The position numbers were made by a program, and so were the translations under genes. This document shows positions 28,001 through 41,675 of a stretch of 64,000 nt of DNA, one piece after another; within the stretch, counting starts at the first letter, position 1, and the number at the start of each line of letters is the position of its first letter. This DNA is from Iris pallida (lineage: Eukaryota; Streptophyta; Magnoliopsida; Asparagales; Iridaceae), in contig JANAVB010009598.1 in assembly GCA_029216955.1 (NCBI GenBank), forward strand, positions 23,990,322 through 24,054,321. The letters run 5' to 3'. The notes beneath the pieces are model-generated. The model did no database searches. It was not told where the DNA came from and worked only from the letters and a program-made list of their open reading frames with translations.

Positions 28001-30958
28001 CTCTTAAAAGAATAAACCATAATTAATCCTTAAACTATTTAGGGGAACCTAACAAATCTAGGGTCAACTTGTAGATAATGGTCTTCCCTATAATTAATGT
28101 GAAAGAATAAATGAAGATGAGAAATAAATGAGGGATTAGAGAGTTTACCTAAAGTGGATTTGATGGAGAAGAAGAAGCTTGAAGGAAAGAAATGAAGAGA
28201 GAGGAAGGAAACTTAGTGGTGAAAATGAGAGGTGGAGGGGTGCCCTTTATGGCCAGCCATGGAGGGATAGGTAGGGGCACTTGAAATTACAAGTTTGCCC
28301 CTCCCTTGCTTCTAGGCTAAGTTAAGTCCCAAAACTGGTTTCGGAAGTTGCTAAAAATAAATAAAATCATAATTAAACTTAATTACTCATGGGAGACTAG
28401 TCCAAACTCCTAAACCTAAAAGTTTAGTGTGGTGGGCCATGGTTAAATAACAGGCTAATTGCGACTCAAGTCGAAATTCACCGGGTCCCGAATTAACTCG
28501 GAATGCGATAAAATTTGAACCCGACTCCTAATATTTAAATAATAATATTCATGAAATAAAATTCCCAAAAATATTATAAAATAGAAAAGTACCATTTTAG
28601 AAAAGTGAGGGTGACAGGTAACCCCCCGAGCGATTCCGTGGCTCCTCCACGTGGGAAATCTTATTTTTACTGTAACCCTAGTTTTAGGGTTTTTAATCCA
28701 ATTAATTCAGTTTTTTAGTGTTAATTATTGCTAATTATTGGTAATTAATTAGATCTAATTGAAAGGGATCATTAGTAATTAAGTATAGGATCTACATTAA
28801 ATTTTGTGTGAATTAATATTATTTATTAGTATTTATTACTATTTACTTATAAATTTTATACGCGGTTAATTAATTGTTTGTATTTACTGTTTTAATCGTT
28901 AATTAATAATTTTATTATAATTAAATAAAACCTTGTAGAGGAAAAAGTTTGTAAAATTATGTAGTATTTTATAACATTTTTCCAGAAATTATAGAATTTT
29001 ATTTGTAATTATTTTATATTAAAAACCGAGAACTTTAGATTTTAAATTAATTCCAATTACCGTTTTTTAATTTATATTATTTAATTGGTTGTTATTAAAT
29101 AATATATATTATATAAAATGTTGTAAAAAATACTTTACTGTATAAAAATATTTCCAATATTTAATTATATTTATTTATATTTATTTAGATTTTAGAAGGG
29201 TAATTTTGATTACTAATATTATATAATTAATCGATATTAATTATATAATTATTTGTAAATGGGTAAATGTTAAGGTTTCTGTTGTAAATTGATAATTAAA
29301 CTATTTTGGAAATTATTTTAGGCATTTTATATTTATTACTAATTTTAGGATTTAAAAGTAATTTCTAGAATTATTTTAGAATTATTTATTAAATTGTTTA
29401 ATAATTATTTATTAATTTAAATAATTACTAATTATGTGTTATTATTGTGTAGAATAGTGAATTTAGATTTAATGGTTAAATTTAGGTTTAATAGTGAATT
29501 TTCAAGATTTATTTCGAATTATTATTATTATTTAACTATTTATTTAATAAGTTTTAATGGTAATAAATTCTTTTCTGTAAAATATATATATAATTATATT
29601 TATTATTCTGGTATTATTTAGTTATTATTATAGACTAGAAATGATTTTTAAGGACTTTTACTATTTTGTTAGTATTATTAGGAATTGTATGCACGTGTGT
29701 ATTAAATTGAGTAGTTAATTGATTATAATTAATTACTAAATATCATGTTGTATTATTAATTACAGAATATACATGTATGATAATAAGTATATTTACATAC
29801 TTATTATTGTATAAGTATTATTCATAATTATTGGTACTAGTTAGCTAGTTTTAATAAAATACTAATGTTTGTTGGTTAATTAGCAATTAATCAATTTAGT
29901 AAATTGTTAAATAGAGATTAATTATAAATCATGCTTGTTTAGGATTGTTTGCTTCTCGGAACTCGGACTCACATCGGACCCGGATACTCAGTTGCTGGAC
30001 ACAGGCAAGTACACCTTGCTTGATTGTATATTTTTACAGTTAGTTTATGTTACCTATTTACTTCTCAGTAGTGTGCACGAGTCTAGTAGTAGTGACTTAT
30101 CCCGTGTATTGTGAAGGTATGTGGTACCTTCTAGCCGGACACCGTATCATACCGATCACTATATGAGTGAGTTGAGAGCATGGATTTGTGTGTCGACTGA
30201 TCATTGGCACGTGAGTTCGCGTCTGGTCTAGTGGTTGGTACAGGTCTACTTATATATACTATGACATCTTGCATATTATTTGTACCGCGTATACGGTACA
30301 GATATAATTGGGTGGGAAGAGTCTACTAGTGGTGTATGAGAATTCTGTTTCCAATGGACGCTGGATGCTCGTAGTCCCTCGTTTCTCAAACCATAGAACG
30401 CTTGGTGGCAGTTTCTTCTTCTTCTCCCTCCCTCATGCACCATTAGAGATGTCTCGAGTGCATTACACATAGATGGTTAGTTTACCTGTCGTATGTCGCA
30501 TGATATATTCTGTCCTTGTTTGGTTAGGGAGATGTTATGTTACATTTTGTTCTAGTTATTTATATACTGCCATGTACTATCATGCATGTCGATTTCTTGT
30601 GTACTTGTTACGTTCCTCTGAGGACCTGGCACCTTTTCCAGATTGGGACGAGCACAGGTACCGACGGACTACGAAGATTGGAGACTTTTGCTGACGAGGA
30701 CTTCAATGTTGAGCCTCGTGAGTTTCTTGAGTTCTTAGGTGATTTCTGCTAGTGTCTATCTATTTCTTTTCTGGTTCAGTTGTACTCTTTTAGTAGTTCT
30801 TTTATACATTTATTGGTGGATTATTTTCCACTAGTCATGACTTGTAGTTTGATTCAGAGTTATTTTCATTCCCTCCAGCTTTATTCTGTGATTTTTTCTG
30901 TGGATGAGATTAGTATTTACCTGCCTGTATTGTTATTTAGTTGTTACTTCAGAGTACT

Positions 30959-31006
30959 ACGATCGAGTATAGTCCATTAAATTAGGGTTTTTCTATACTT
31001 GATCGT
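30959..31006. other. Stem-loop near the end of the E2 3' LTR (right copy)
   Basis: Identical to the left-copy stem-loop at 9708-9755. Confidence 0.6.
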
Positions 31007-31062
31007 ACAGCTGGCACGCCACGTGTTCCTGGTCCCACATATTTTGGAACCGGGGCGTGACA

Positions 31063-34000
31063 CGATTATTACATGCTTACACTGTCGGAGGCCATGACAT
31101 CATTTTTATTACTGCCGCAGAAGGTTACGACAATGATTATCATGTGGATCAGCTACACACTAGATGAAATAATGTCCAACAGTATTTACTCGTCGGGGCC
31201 TAGCACCTACTCAGGTAGGACTAGGAGGACCACCAGCGACTCAGTAGTGGGGCCCACCACTTCCTACTCAACACTAGTAGCAGAGAGGAGCACCACAGCA
31301 GGGACATGCTTTCGCTATGGTAGTCGAGGAGCCAGAGGCGACTGCAGATGTGATCGTAGGTTCTACTTTACTCAATTCCATAGCAGCTATTATGTTATTT
31401 GATCAGGTACGTCTCATAGTTTTATATCTGTAAGTTTTATACGAAAACATAGTATAGCCTCATCAATTGGGGTTGCAAGATCATGACTGGAGGAGGTATA
31501 ATTCCAGTTTATGATGTTTGCAATGATTGTTCTATAACCTTGGGAGGCAAGAATTTACGTGTAAGCTTACTCGTAATGCCACTTTCGAGCTTTGATATCG
31601 TTCTCGAGATGGATTGGTTGAGTAAGCATTATGCAACCATTGATTGTCATAGAGGTTGTGTTGTCTTTCGTCCACCGGGAGAGGCCGAGTTCGAGTTTGT
31701 TAGACGAGCCATAGAGCAGGCTGATGGGATTAGCTTTGGAGCTGTAATAAAGGAGAATGAAGCACCGCATCCTATTATTACAAAAATCTTGGATGTATTC
31801 CCCGAGGAGTTGCCAGGACTTTTGCCCAATAGAGATATCAAATTCTCTATTGATCTAATACCGAAAGCGGAACCGATGTCGAAGAATGTCTATAGGATCA
31901 ACAATAATGAGGTATTAGAATTGAAGAAGCAAATTGATGAGTTGGAAGATAAAGGCATTATCCGATTAAGTTCTTCACCTTGGGGAGCTCCAATGTTGTT
32001 TGTGCCAAAGAAAGATAGGACGATACAGATGTGCATTGATTATAGAGCCTTGAACAGCCTCACCATCAAGAATAAATATCCATTATCGTGGATAGATGAT
32101 CTTTTCAATCAGTTGACCGGTAACAAAGTATTTTCGATGATCGATTTACGATCAGGTTATCACCAGATGAGGGTGAAGAAGGAAGATATACCAAAGACTG
32201 TATTTCGAACGAAGCACGGCCAGTATGAATTCTTGGTGATGTCATTTGGGTTGACAAATGCTCCAGCTATTTTTATGAACTTGATGAATAAAATATTTCA
32301 CAAATACCTTAACAAGTTCGTAGTAGTATTTATAGATGATATCCTCATATATTCGAGGACCCGAAAGAACATAAAGAGCATTTGAGAATAGTATTAAAGA
32401 CTTTGAGGAATGAGAAGTATGGAAAACTCTCAAAATGTGAGTTTTCTATAGATAAAGTAGAGTTTCTAAGGCATGTCGTGACTTGAGAAGGGATAGTAGT
32501 AGACCCAAAGTAGGTTGCGACCGTTGAATCATGGCCTACTTCAATATCTGTTGCAAAATTAGAAGTTTCTTGGGTTTGGCTGGCTACTACAGAAAGTTTG
32601 TAAAGATTTTGCTCGAATTGCAGAACCCATGACGAAGCTTACGCGGAAGAATAAAGAATTTATATGGAGTGAAGAATGACAAGCTACACTTGATGAGTTG
32701 AAGAAGAGATTAACTACTGCTCCTATTTTGACAGTGCCATCTGGATCTGGGGGCTTTGCCATTTATAGTGATGCTTCGGGCAAGGGATTAGGATGTGTTC
32801 TCGAGCAAATAAGAAGGTAGTAGCATATGCGTCCAGGCAGCTACGACCACATAAGAAGAACTATCATATTTATGACCTTGAATTAGCAGCAGTAATCTTT
32901 GCCTTGAAGCTATGGAAGCATTACTTATACAGAAAGAGGGTTGAAATTTTCACATATCATAAGAGTTTGAAGTATGTTTTCACCCAGAAGGAATTGAATA
33001 TAAGACAGTGAAGATGGTTAGAGTTGAGTGATTTTGACATCAATTTGCAGTATCATCCCGACAAGGCCAACGTGGTTGCCTATGCATTGAGTAGATATCC
33101 TATGGCTATATATCTGACGAGGGATCGGTATCTACTAGAAGACTTGGAGAGTTTGGGCATAGAAGTGGTTATTCCGGAAATAGATGGTCAGATGATGGGC
33201 ATGCAATCTAGTCTAGTTTGATGGACAAGAATCGAGAGACTCGGTATGAGGACGATGGTCTGAGGCAGATCAGAGACCAATTACAGACTAGATTAGTAGA
33301 TGAGTTCATCATTGTAGAGGATGGCTCATTGAGGCATGGGACTAGATTGTGTGCGCCTAGCAGAGATATACATGAGAAGATTATACAGGAGGCTAATAGA
33401 TCCTAGTATTCTATTCATCTTGGGGCTACGAAGATGTACAAGGATTTGCGAGAGCATGTATGGTGGTATGGGATAAAAAGAGAAGTAGCACGCTTTGTTT
33501 CTGGATGTTTAGTATGCCAACAGGTCAAAGCCAAAAGGCAGAGACCGGGAGGTTTGTTGCAGCCATTTCTAATTTTGGAGTGGAAGTGGGAACATGTCGC
33601 GATGGATTTTGTCTTCGAAACTTTTGTGCACACCAGGAAGAAAGGACACGATATGGGTTATCGTAGATAGGTTGACCAAATCGATCCACTTCATACCATT
33701 CAAAGTATATTTGTCTACAGAGAAGCTAGCTGAGCTATATGCAAAGTTGATTGTCATATTGCATGGAGTTCCAGTGAGTATAGTCTCGGATCGAAATAGT
33801 AGATTCACTTTCTACTTTTGGAAGAGCTTGTAAGCTAGTTTGGGTACTCAACTCAAATTTAGCACTGCCTATCATCCCCAAACAGACGGACAGTCGAAGA
33901 GGACCATTCAGACACTTGAAGATATGCTCAGGACTTGCGCATTGGACTTTGGAGGCTCTTGGGAAGACCATTTACACTTAGTGGAGTTCTCATTCAATAA

Positions 34001-34693
34001 TAGTTATCAGGTCAACATTGGTATGTCACCTTTCGAAGCTTTATATGGGAGAAGATGTCGTTACCCTCTATCTTAGGATGACAAAGGAGAGAGAGTTTTA
34101 TTGGGCCCAGAGATGATAGTGGATGCCACAGAAAAGGTGAAGATGATCAGAGAGATGCTTTGTGTAGCACATGACAGGTAAAAGCATTGGGCCAATAGTC
34201 ATAGGAGACCATTGGAGTTTGAGGTAAGTGTTATCTTATTTTAAGGTATTATGAAGTTATAGATTATATCCTAATAGATGATTATTGGTCAAGATGGAAG
34301 ACTTAGCGTTTTTGAAGATTTCTCCTACACGTGGCACGATTCGATTTGGGAAGGGTAGAAAGCTTAGTCCAAGATATATCAGACAATTTAGCATTCTGGA
34401 GCGATTCGCGCAGTAGCTTACCGACTTGCTTTGCCACATGCTTTGGAAGGAGTGCACAACGTGTTTCACGTATCGCGGCTTAGACGTTACGTCGCTGATC
34501 TGAGCCATGTATTAGATCACTCAAAAATCGAGGTTGGGTCGAGCCTCACTTACCTGGAGCAGCCTGTGGAGATATTGGACCACAGGAAGAAGGTACTGTG
34601 CAACCAAACAATACCTTTGGTTTGCCTGGAGAGTCTACATGGGAGCGAGCAGATGAAATACGCAAGAAGTTTCCCCATTTTGTTCAAGATTGA
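31063..34693 (+). pseudogene. E1 Gypsy/chromovirus gag end and pol remnant (right copy)
   Basis: Right-hand part of E1 after the E2 insertion: gag tail and partial zinc knuckle (CFRYG near 31309), protease, RT, RNase H, integrase and a weak chromodomain. The protease Asp is followed by the same one-base loss as in the left copy. The long RT frame starts at 31483 and ends early at 32385, because one C is missing in the CCCC run at about 32360. The left copy reads on there to 11235. RT keeps the FIDD box. RNase H shows TYH and integrase has Lys at the expected catalytic Glu. Several stops are TGA or TAG at likely former CGA or CAG codons. A dead element; clade inferred from the HNVFHVS and chromodomain region. 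Confidence 0.9.
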
Positions 34694-34761
34694 GGTATGA
34701 TTATTGAATACGTACTTTACTTTTATTTTTTACGACAGAAATATTTTTAAGGGGGATACTA

Positions 34762-36462
<1,701 letters not shown>

Positions 36463-36705
36463 CACTACTAAAATCTGCATAATTGGCGACGTAAATTTAG
36501 CGACATTACAAAAATGTCGATAAATTGTGAACATTAGCGACGTATAAATGAAACGTCGATAACCGTTGCTACTAGCGACGCAAATAGCGACGTGACGACG
36601 ACGTATACTAGTTACGTGAGCTAGTCGTCGCGAAACGTCGCTACAACGTCGCTAATTTCAACTGATTTAGCGACGTTAATAATAACATCGCTAAATTTCT
36701 AACTA
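36463..36705. repeat. CACTA1 5' terminal and subterminal repeats
   Basis: After the terminus, AGCGACGT / ACGTCGCTA motifs occur in both orientations about every 15-25 bases (for example near 36487, 36537, 36575, 36590, 36630 and 36650). In En/Spm such arrays bind the TnpA-type protein; that role here is by analogy. Confidence 0.85.
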
Positions 36706-36884
36706 AATTAAATTCCCTCCCCCGATTCATTTCCCCCATCTATTTTACTCTCTCACTCTCTTTCTCCGGCGCTCTCGCTCTCGCTCTCACTCTCTCCGGC
36801 GACTTCACTCTCTCCGACGACTTCACTCTCTCCGATAACTCTCCTCTGGTACGTGACTCTCTCTCTCTCTATTTGCTGTTGGTG

Positions 36885-37270
36885 GTTGGGGGGGTGCTGG
36901 TGGCTCGGGGGGAGGGGCAGGAGGTGCGGGTGGTTGGGGGTGAGGAATGGTTGGGGGTAGGGCAGGGGGGTGAGGACGGCTGGGGGTGAGGAGGGGGGCT
37001 GGGGAAAGGGGAGGGTTAGGGTTCGGATTAGGGGGAAGGGGCGGAGGGGGTGAGGGTGGCTGGGGGGTGAGGGCGGGGGGCTTGGGAGGGGAGGAGGGAT
37101 GGTGGGGGGAGGGATTGGGGATAGGGTTCGGGTTAGGGTTAGGGGTGGTGTAGGGATTGGGGGGGCTAGAGAGGGGGGAGGGGCTGGTGGGGGAGTGGTT
37201 AGGGATAGGGTTCGGGTTAGGGTTAGGGATGGTGTAGGGGGGAGGAGGGAGGGGTGCGGGGGGGCTGGGT
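36885..37270 (+). repeat. G-rich tract with GGGTTAGGG motifs in the CACTA1 5' region
   Basis: Almost C-free DNA with dozens of GGG/GGGG runs and several GGGTTAGGG or GGGTTCGG motifs (for example 37015, 37126, 37206). Left copy: about 15622-16018. It lies between the subterminal repeats and the transposase ATG, probably within the 5' leader. Pro-rich open frames on the opposite strand are composition artefacts. Confidence 0.85.
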
Positions 37271-37349
37271 CAGGGGCACTGATAATGCCGAAAAAACTGA
37301 TAATTCAGTAATAGTTATTTGTTTTCCGACACCGAAAAATGTGATACTC

Positions 37350-37690
37350 CGATTCGAAACCACGTACCGATAGTGCCGATATTTATAACACATAGTTTTG
37401 CTGGTTGGTTAATTTATAACACGATAGTGCCGATATTTGTAACACGTACCGATAGTGCCGATATTTGTAACACGTAGTTTCCTTGATCCCGATACTCATA
37501 GGAATGGTCCTGAGGCACGGCCGTAGTATGTAGTATATTCGTTTTAGTTTGTAGTATATTCATTTTAGTTTTGAAGTTTATTCGTTTTAGTATGTAGTAT
37601 GTAGTAGGAATGGTCCCGACTCATAGGAATGGTCCCGAGTCACGGCCGTAGTATGTAGTATATATGTAGTATATTCGTTTTAGTTTTGAA
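37350..37690. repeat. Short tandem repeats in the CACTA1 5' leader
   Basis: Repeats of the CCGATAGTGCCGATATTTGT type (37364-37480) and of the GTAGTATATTCGTTTTAG and ACGGCCGTAGTATGTAGTA type (37515-37690). Copy number differs slightly from the left copy at 16105-16435. Confidence 0.7.
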
Positions 37691-37718
37691 GTTTATTCAT
37701 ATTTGCAGATATCTAGAA

Positions 37719-40335
37719 ATGGCTATATCCATGTATCTGCTAGACCGTTCATGGATGTACAATCGCATTCGAGATGACAGGTGCGGTGTGCGAGATGAAT
37801 ACGTCGTCGAAGTAGAACAATTCCTCCAATTCGTAAAGGCGTTTCCTCAATCCATGGACGGCATGGACATTAAGTGCCCGTGTGCAAAATGTCGGAACAT
37901 GAAGTTTCAACCAGAATTGCATGTGACGTATCATTTATACATAAAGGGTTTCCTTTCGAATTACTACCAATGGACCGCACACGAAGAGCTTGTACCTTTA
38001 GCATTCCAAGCGGAGCCTTATGTGGAGCCTTTTATGGAGCCTTATATGAATGTCCACAACCGAACTGAATGTCGACAACGAGTACGTGAACATGGTCTTC
38101 GATGCTGCGGGACCTAGTTTCGATCCATACAATCGTGACGCAGCTGATGAGGCACCGAATGTCGATGCTGTAAAGTTTATGGAGTTGCTGGAGAATGCAA
38201 GGACTCCTTTATACCCTGGCTGTGAGGACCATTCACCGTTAGAGGTGATCACTCGGCTCTTGAGCATAAAGTCTGACTTTAACATGTCCCAAGAATGCTA
38301 TAATAGAGTGCTCGAGTTGATTACCGATATCTTGCCGAAGGGTGCCAAGTTACCGAAAGACTTCTACCGCTCTAAGAGAATGGTGAGATCTCTCTGGATG
38401 GGATACAACAAGATCGATTGCTGTCAGAACAGATGCATGCTTTACTACAAAGATCATAAGGATACAGAAGTGTGCAGATTCTGTGGTGCTGATCGCTACA
38501 AGCCAACTACTGCAGGCAAGTCTAGAAGACCGACTGCTTCAATGTACTACTTGCCGTTGATGCCGCGGTTGTAGAGGTTATTCCTGGTGAAAGAGACTGC
38601 CGAAAATATGAGTTGGCACAAGCGACAACAGACCGAAGGAGTGTTGGATCACCCATCTGATGGAGAAGCATGGAAGCACTTCGATCGAGCATATCCTAAC
38701 TTCGCTTCTGATGCGCGTAATATAAGGTTGGGGCTCTGCTCTGATGGTTTTACCCCATTTGGTCTTTCCGGCTTCCAATATTCATGTTGGCCGGTAATCC
38801 TCACTCCGTACAACCTACCGCCTTGGATGTGCATGAAGACACATTACATGTTCTTAACTATTATCATCTCCGGTCCGAACAACCCGAAGAGGAACATCGA
38901 CGTGTACTTACAGCCATTGATAGATGAGCTGAAGCAGCTATGGGAAACAGGGGCGTATACGTATGATGCTTCGAAAAAATAGAATTTTTAGATGCGGGCT
39001 GCACTAATGTGGACAATCAACGACTTTTCGGCTTATGGAATATTATCTGGATGGAGCACTCATGGTCGGCTTTCATGTCCGTATTGCATGGACCGCACTA
39101 AGGCTTTTCGTTTGAGACACGGAGGAAAGCCATGCTTCTTTGATTGTCACCGGCAGTTCTTGTCGAAAGACCATCCGTACAGTAGGAACAGAACTGTATT
39201 CCATGCCGGAGCTATGGAGAAGGGTGATCCACCGCCAATGTGGTCCGGAGAGGACACATAGGAGCAAGTAAAAGAAATCCCAAGTGCTATTAAAGATCCT
39301 ACAACGAGCAGCCGTTGCGAGGGATTTGGCAAAGATCATAACTGGACCAAAAGGAGTATATTCTGGAATCTGCCATATTGGAGCACAAATCTGATTAGAC
39401 ATAACCTTGACGTCATGCATATCGAAAAGAACGTGTTTGATAACATAATTAATACTGTAATGGACGTCAAGGAAAAGACAAAAGACAATCAGAAGGCTAG
39501 ATTGGACTTAGCCGAAATATGCAGATGCCCTACATTGCACATGATAGACAACGAAAAGGGAAAGCTTTTGCGGCCTAAGGCAATCTACTCGCTGGACAAG
39601 GAGGACAAAGTGAGACTTTGTAGATGGATCCAGGACTTAAAATTTCTGGACGGATACGTCTCCAATCTAAGAAGATGTGTCGACATAAAGGAGTGTAAAC
39701 TGACCGGAATGAAGAGCCACGATTGCCACGTATTCATGGAGAGGTTAATTCCTGTTGTATTTCGAGGATTATTACCGCCGGTAGTCTGGGATCCATTAAC
39801 AGAGCTTAGCATATTCTTCAGAGATCTTTGTTCTTGCAAGTTGCTCGTCGATCGTTTAGAGAAGCAAGAGAAGGACATTGTGATAACACTTTGCAAACTT
39901 GAGAGAGTTTTTCCTCCTATATTCTTCGACTCAATGGAGCATTTGCCGATTCATCTTATCCATGAGGCTCTTGTTGCTGGACCTGTCGGTTATCGTTGGA
40001 TGTACCCGTTCGAGCGACAGTTGAACCACCTCAAGAGGAAGGTAAAAAATAAGGCACGGGTGGAGGGTTCTATTTGTGAAGCATATGTCCTTGAGGAGAT
40101 TTCAAACTTCTGTTCCATGTATTTTCAGCCTCATATTGCTACAAACAGAATAAGGGCTCCCAGAAATGATGACGGCTATGAAGTTGGTATTGAGGCAAAG
40201 CTGAAAGTATTTACTGCCTACGGAAAACCATCTGGTAAAATAAAAAAAAATATATCTAAACGACGACGAGGTTAGCGCTGCAAAGTTATATGTATTGCTC
40301 AACTGCGACGAGGAAGAAGTGGACAAGCTAGAGGG
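37719..40335 (+). pseudogene. CACTA1 transposase (Tnp2 type), main exon, broken
   Basis: Normally this protein binds the transposon ends and cuts and joins DNA in the nucleus. The ATG follows a TTTGCAG acceptor. The N-terminus is the Transpos_assoc domain (RSWMYN..., CPCAKCRN). The frame then shifts by one near 38040-38060 and continues in one frame through the Tnp2 core: CRFCGADRYKP near 38477, GLCSDGFTPFG near 38730, SCPYCMD near 39076 and the HNLDVMHIEKN box near 39402. The DUF4218 part (HDCHVFMERLIP) is near 39719. Stops: TAG at 38572, 38980, 38989 and 39259, at codons that are Gln or Trp in CACTA2. An A-run indel near 40240 shifts the frame again. The exon ends at the GGGGTAAGT donor (40335/40336), matching CACTA2. 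Not functional. Confidence 0.92.
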
Positions 40336-41089
40336 GTAAGTAAAATTATTTCGCATGCTTCGTTGCTTCTGAATATAACTAATATACATGTTACCCCCAT
40401 TTCCTGTATTTCGTATTTGTACTCGTAATTTGATTTTTGGGCACGTATTTTATTTTCTCGACTTGCGGATTTTGGTTTCTCGTAAATGGGTTTGGACCAT
40501 GGCTTGGTTTTATTTTGTGGAGTTGGTTTGGTTTGGTTGGTTCATCATGAGTGGAACACCTTAGCCTATTCTCTACCTCCATTCCATCACAACCACCCTC
40601 ATTAAAACCCACCAACTTTTTCTCTCTCCTCCATAACTCCATTAATTTCTAACAACTTCTTCTTCTTCCTTCTTCCACACAACTCCCCAACCCATAGGCA
40701 AGTGCACCTTGCCATCAAAAAAGCACCACTTTTTATTTGTCCATTAACTAGATTAGGCCATGGAGAACAACTTTAGAACTTGACATTTTATGATTTGGAG
40801 CTTTCATTTTTCTAGATCTAGGTTTTAACCATTTTCGAAAATCCTTGGTTTTGATCCATTAAACTTCGATTTTTGCATGTTTTGATGCTTCCATGTGGAA
40901 GAGAATTCGATTTTACTCAAGTTAGAACTTTGGAAATCTAGATTTGGTTTTGATTTGGCTAAGTTATGAAGATTTGAAGTTTTTGGTGTTCTTGAGGAGT
41001 TCATCTCAGCCTTGGTGAAGGCTCTCGGCCAGTGCTTTTTAGCACTTGACCGTTTGTGCACCCCCGGCCTGTGCTCTTTAGCGCATGGC

Positions 41090-41335
41090 CGATTGCGCAT
41101 AGGCTCAGCCAGTGCTTTGCGCTGCGCTGGATTGCGCTGGCGCAAGCCAGCCATGCGCAAAGTAACCCCTGTGTACTCGACCATTGCGCAATCCACCCCT
41201 GCGCAATCCACCCCTGCGCAGTTTACTCCTGCGCAGTCTGTTCATGCGCAATCTGCCCCTGTGTCTTGTGCCCTTGCGCACTTGGCACCCTACGCAGCTG
41301 ACACCTGCGCAATCTAACCCCCTGACCCCTTGCGC
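41090..41335. repeat. TGCGCA-phased tandem array in the E3 5' LTR
   Basis: Imperfect units of about 15-17 bases of the TGCGCAATCCACCCC type. GCGC recurs about every 15 bases for some 240 bases. The matching array in the 3' LTR is at about 48715-48976. Confidence 0.85.
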
Positions 41336-41534
41336 AAACCATTGGCTCTTGGAGTTTTGGTTTTATTTCTCTAAGCTTGGCTCTTCTATAGTCCTATATA
41401 TATATTGGTACTATATTAGATATTTTACGTCCATTTTATATCCTTACGCCTTTTGTCACGAACTGATTTTTACTTAATATGTTTGGAATGACTATGGTAT
41501 ATGGCATGGTATAACAAGGAACTAGCATAACACG

Positions 41535-41675
41535 ACAGTGACCCGTAGTGATGCACTCCTGACATGACCAACCTGACATGATAGTAGCCCGTCGTGGTGC
41601 GCTCCTGACAAGTACCCTGACATGAATTATCTTGATAACTTGATAGTGGCCCGTGGCGGCGCACTCCTGAGTTGA
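41535..41675. repeat. About 55-base tandem units in the E3 5' LTR
   Basis: Three imperfect units of the form GACAGTGACCCGTAGTGATG...CACTCCTGAC, GATAGTAGCCCGTCGTGGTG...GCTCCTGAC and GATAGTGGCCCGTGGCGGCG...CACTCCTGA. The same array lies at about 49176-49312 in the 3' LTR. Confidence 0.75.

Larger units (their letters stand above)
24872..28616 (-). mobile_element. S1: solo LTR (right copy)
   Basis: Same ends and GGTAA target duplicate (24867-24871 and 28617-28621) as the left copy. It is about 100 bases shorter through many small deletions, mostly in TA/CA runs. It includes the GGTCAA array (about 26232-26590) and the microsatellites (about 27500-28000). Confidence 0.88.
17710..31062 (+). mobile_element. 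E2: LTR retrotransposon inserted in E1 gag, with non-coding interior
   Basis: The complete element is framed by CGATT (17705-17709 and 31063-31067). The 5' LTR is 17710-20804 (3.1 kb). The interior is 20805-24104 (3.3 kb). The 3' LTR is 24105-31062 and contains S1. A primer-site-like motif and a purine tract are present at the expected places, but no gag or pol domain can be recognised. LTR ends (TGTAACCCC...GGGGCGTGACA) resemble chromovirus ends. The structure suggests a non-autonomous element moved by another Gypsy element. Confidence 0.85.
24105..31062 (+). mobile_element. E2 3' LTR (right copy), interrupted by solo LTR S1
   Basis: The LTR parts are 24105-24871 and 28617-31062. It starts TGTAACCCCC after the purine tract and ends GGGGCGTGACA before the CGATT target duplicate at 31063. 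S1 is present here and not in the 5' LTR of the same element, so S1 arrived after E2. Confidence 0.9.

Noticed and set aside
40825..41317. Open frames with AQSTPAQ-like or CAIHPCA-like repeats
   Set aside because: They are translations of the TGCGCA tandem array in the E3 LTR, and all frames show such repeats.
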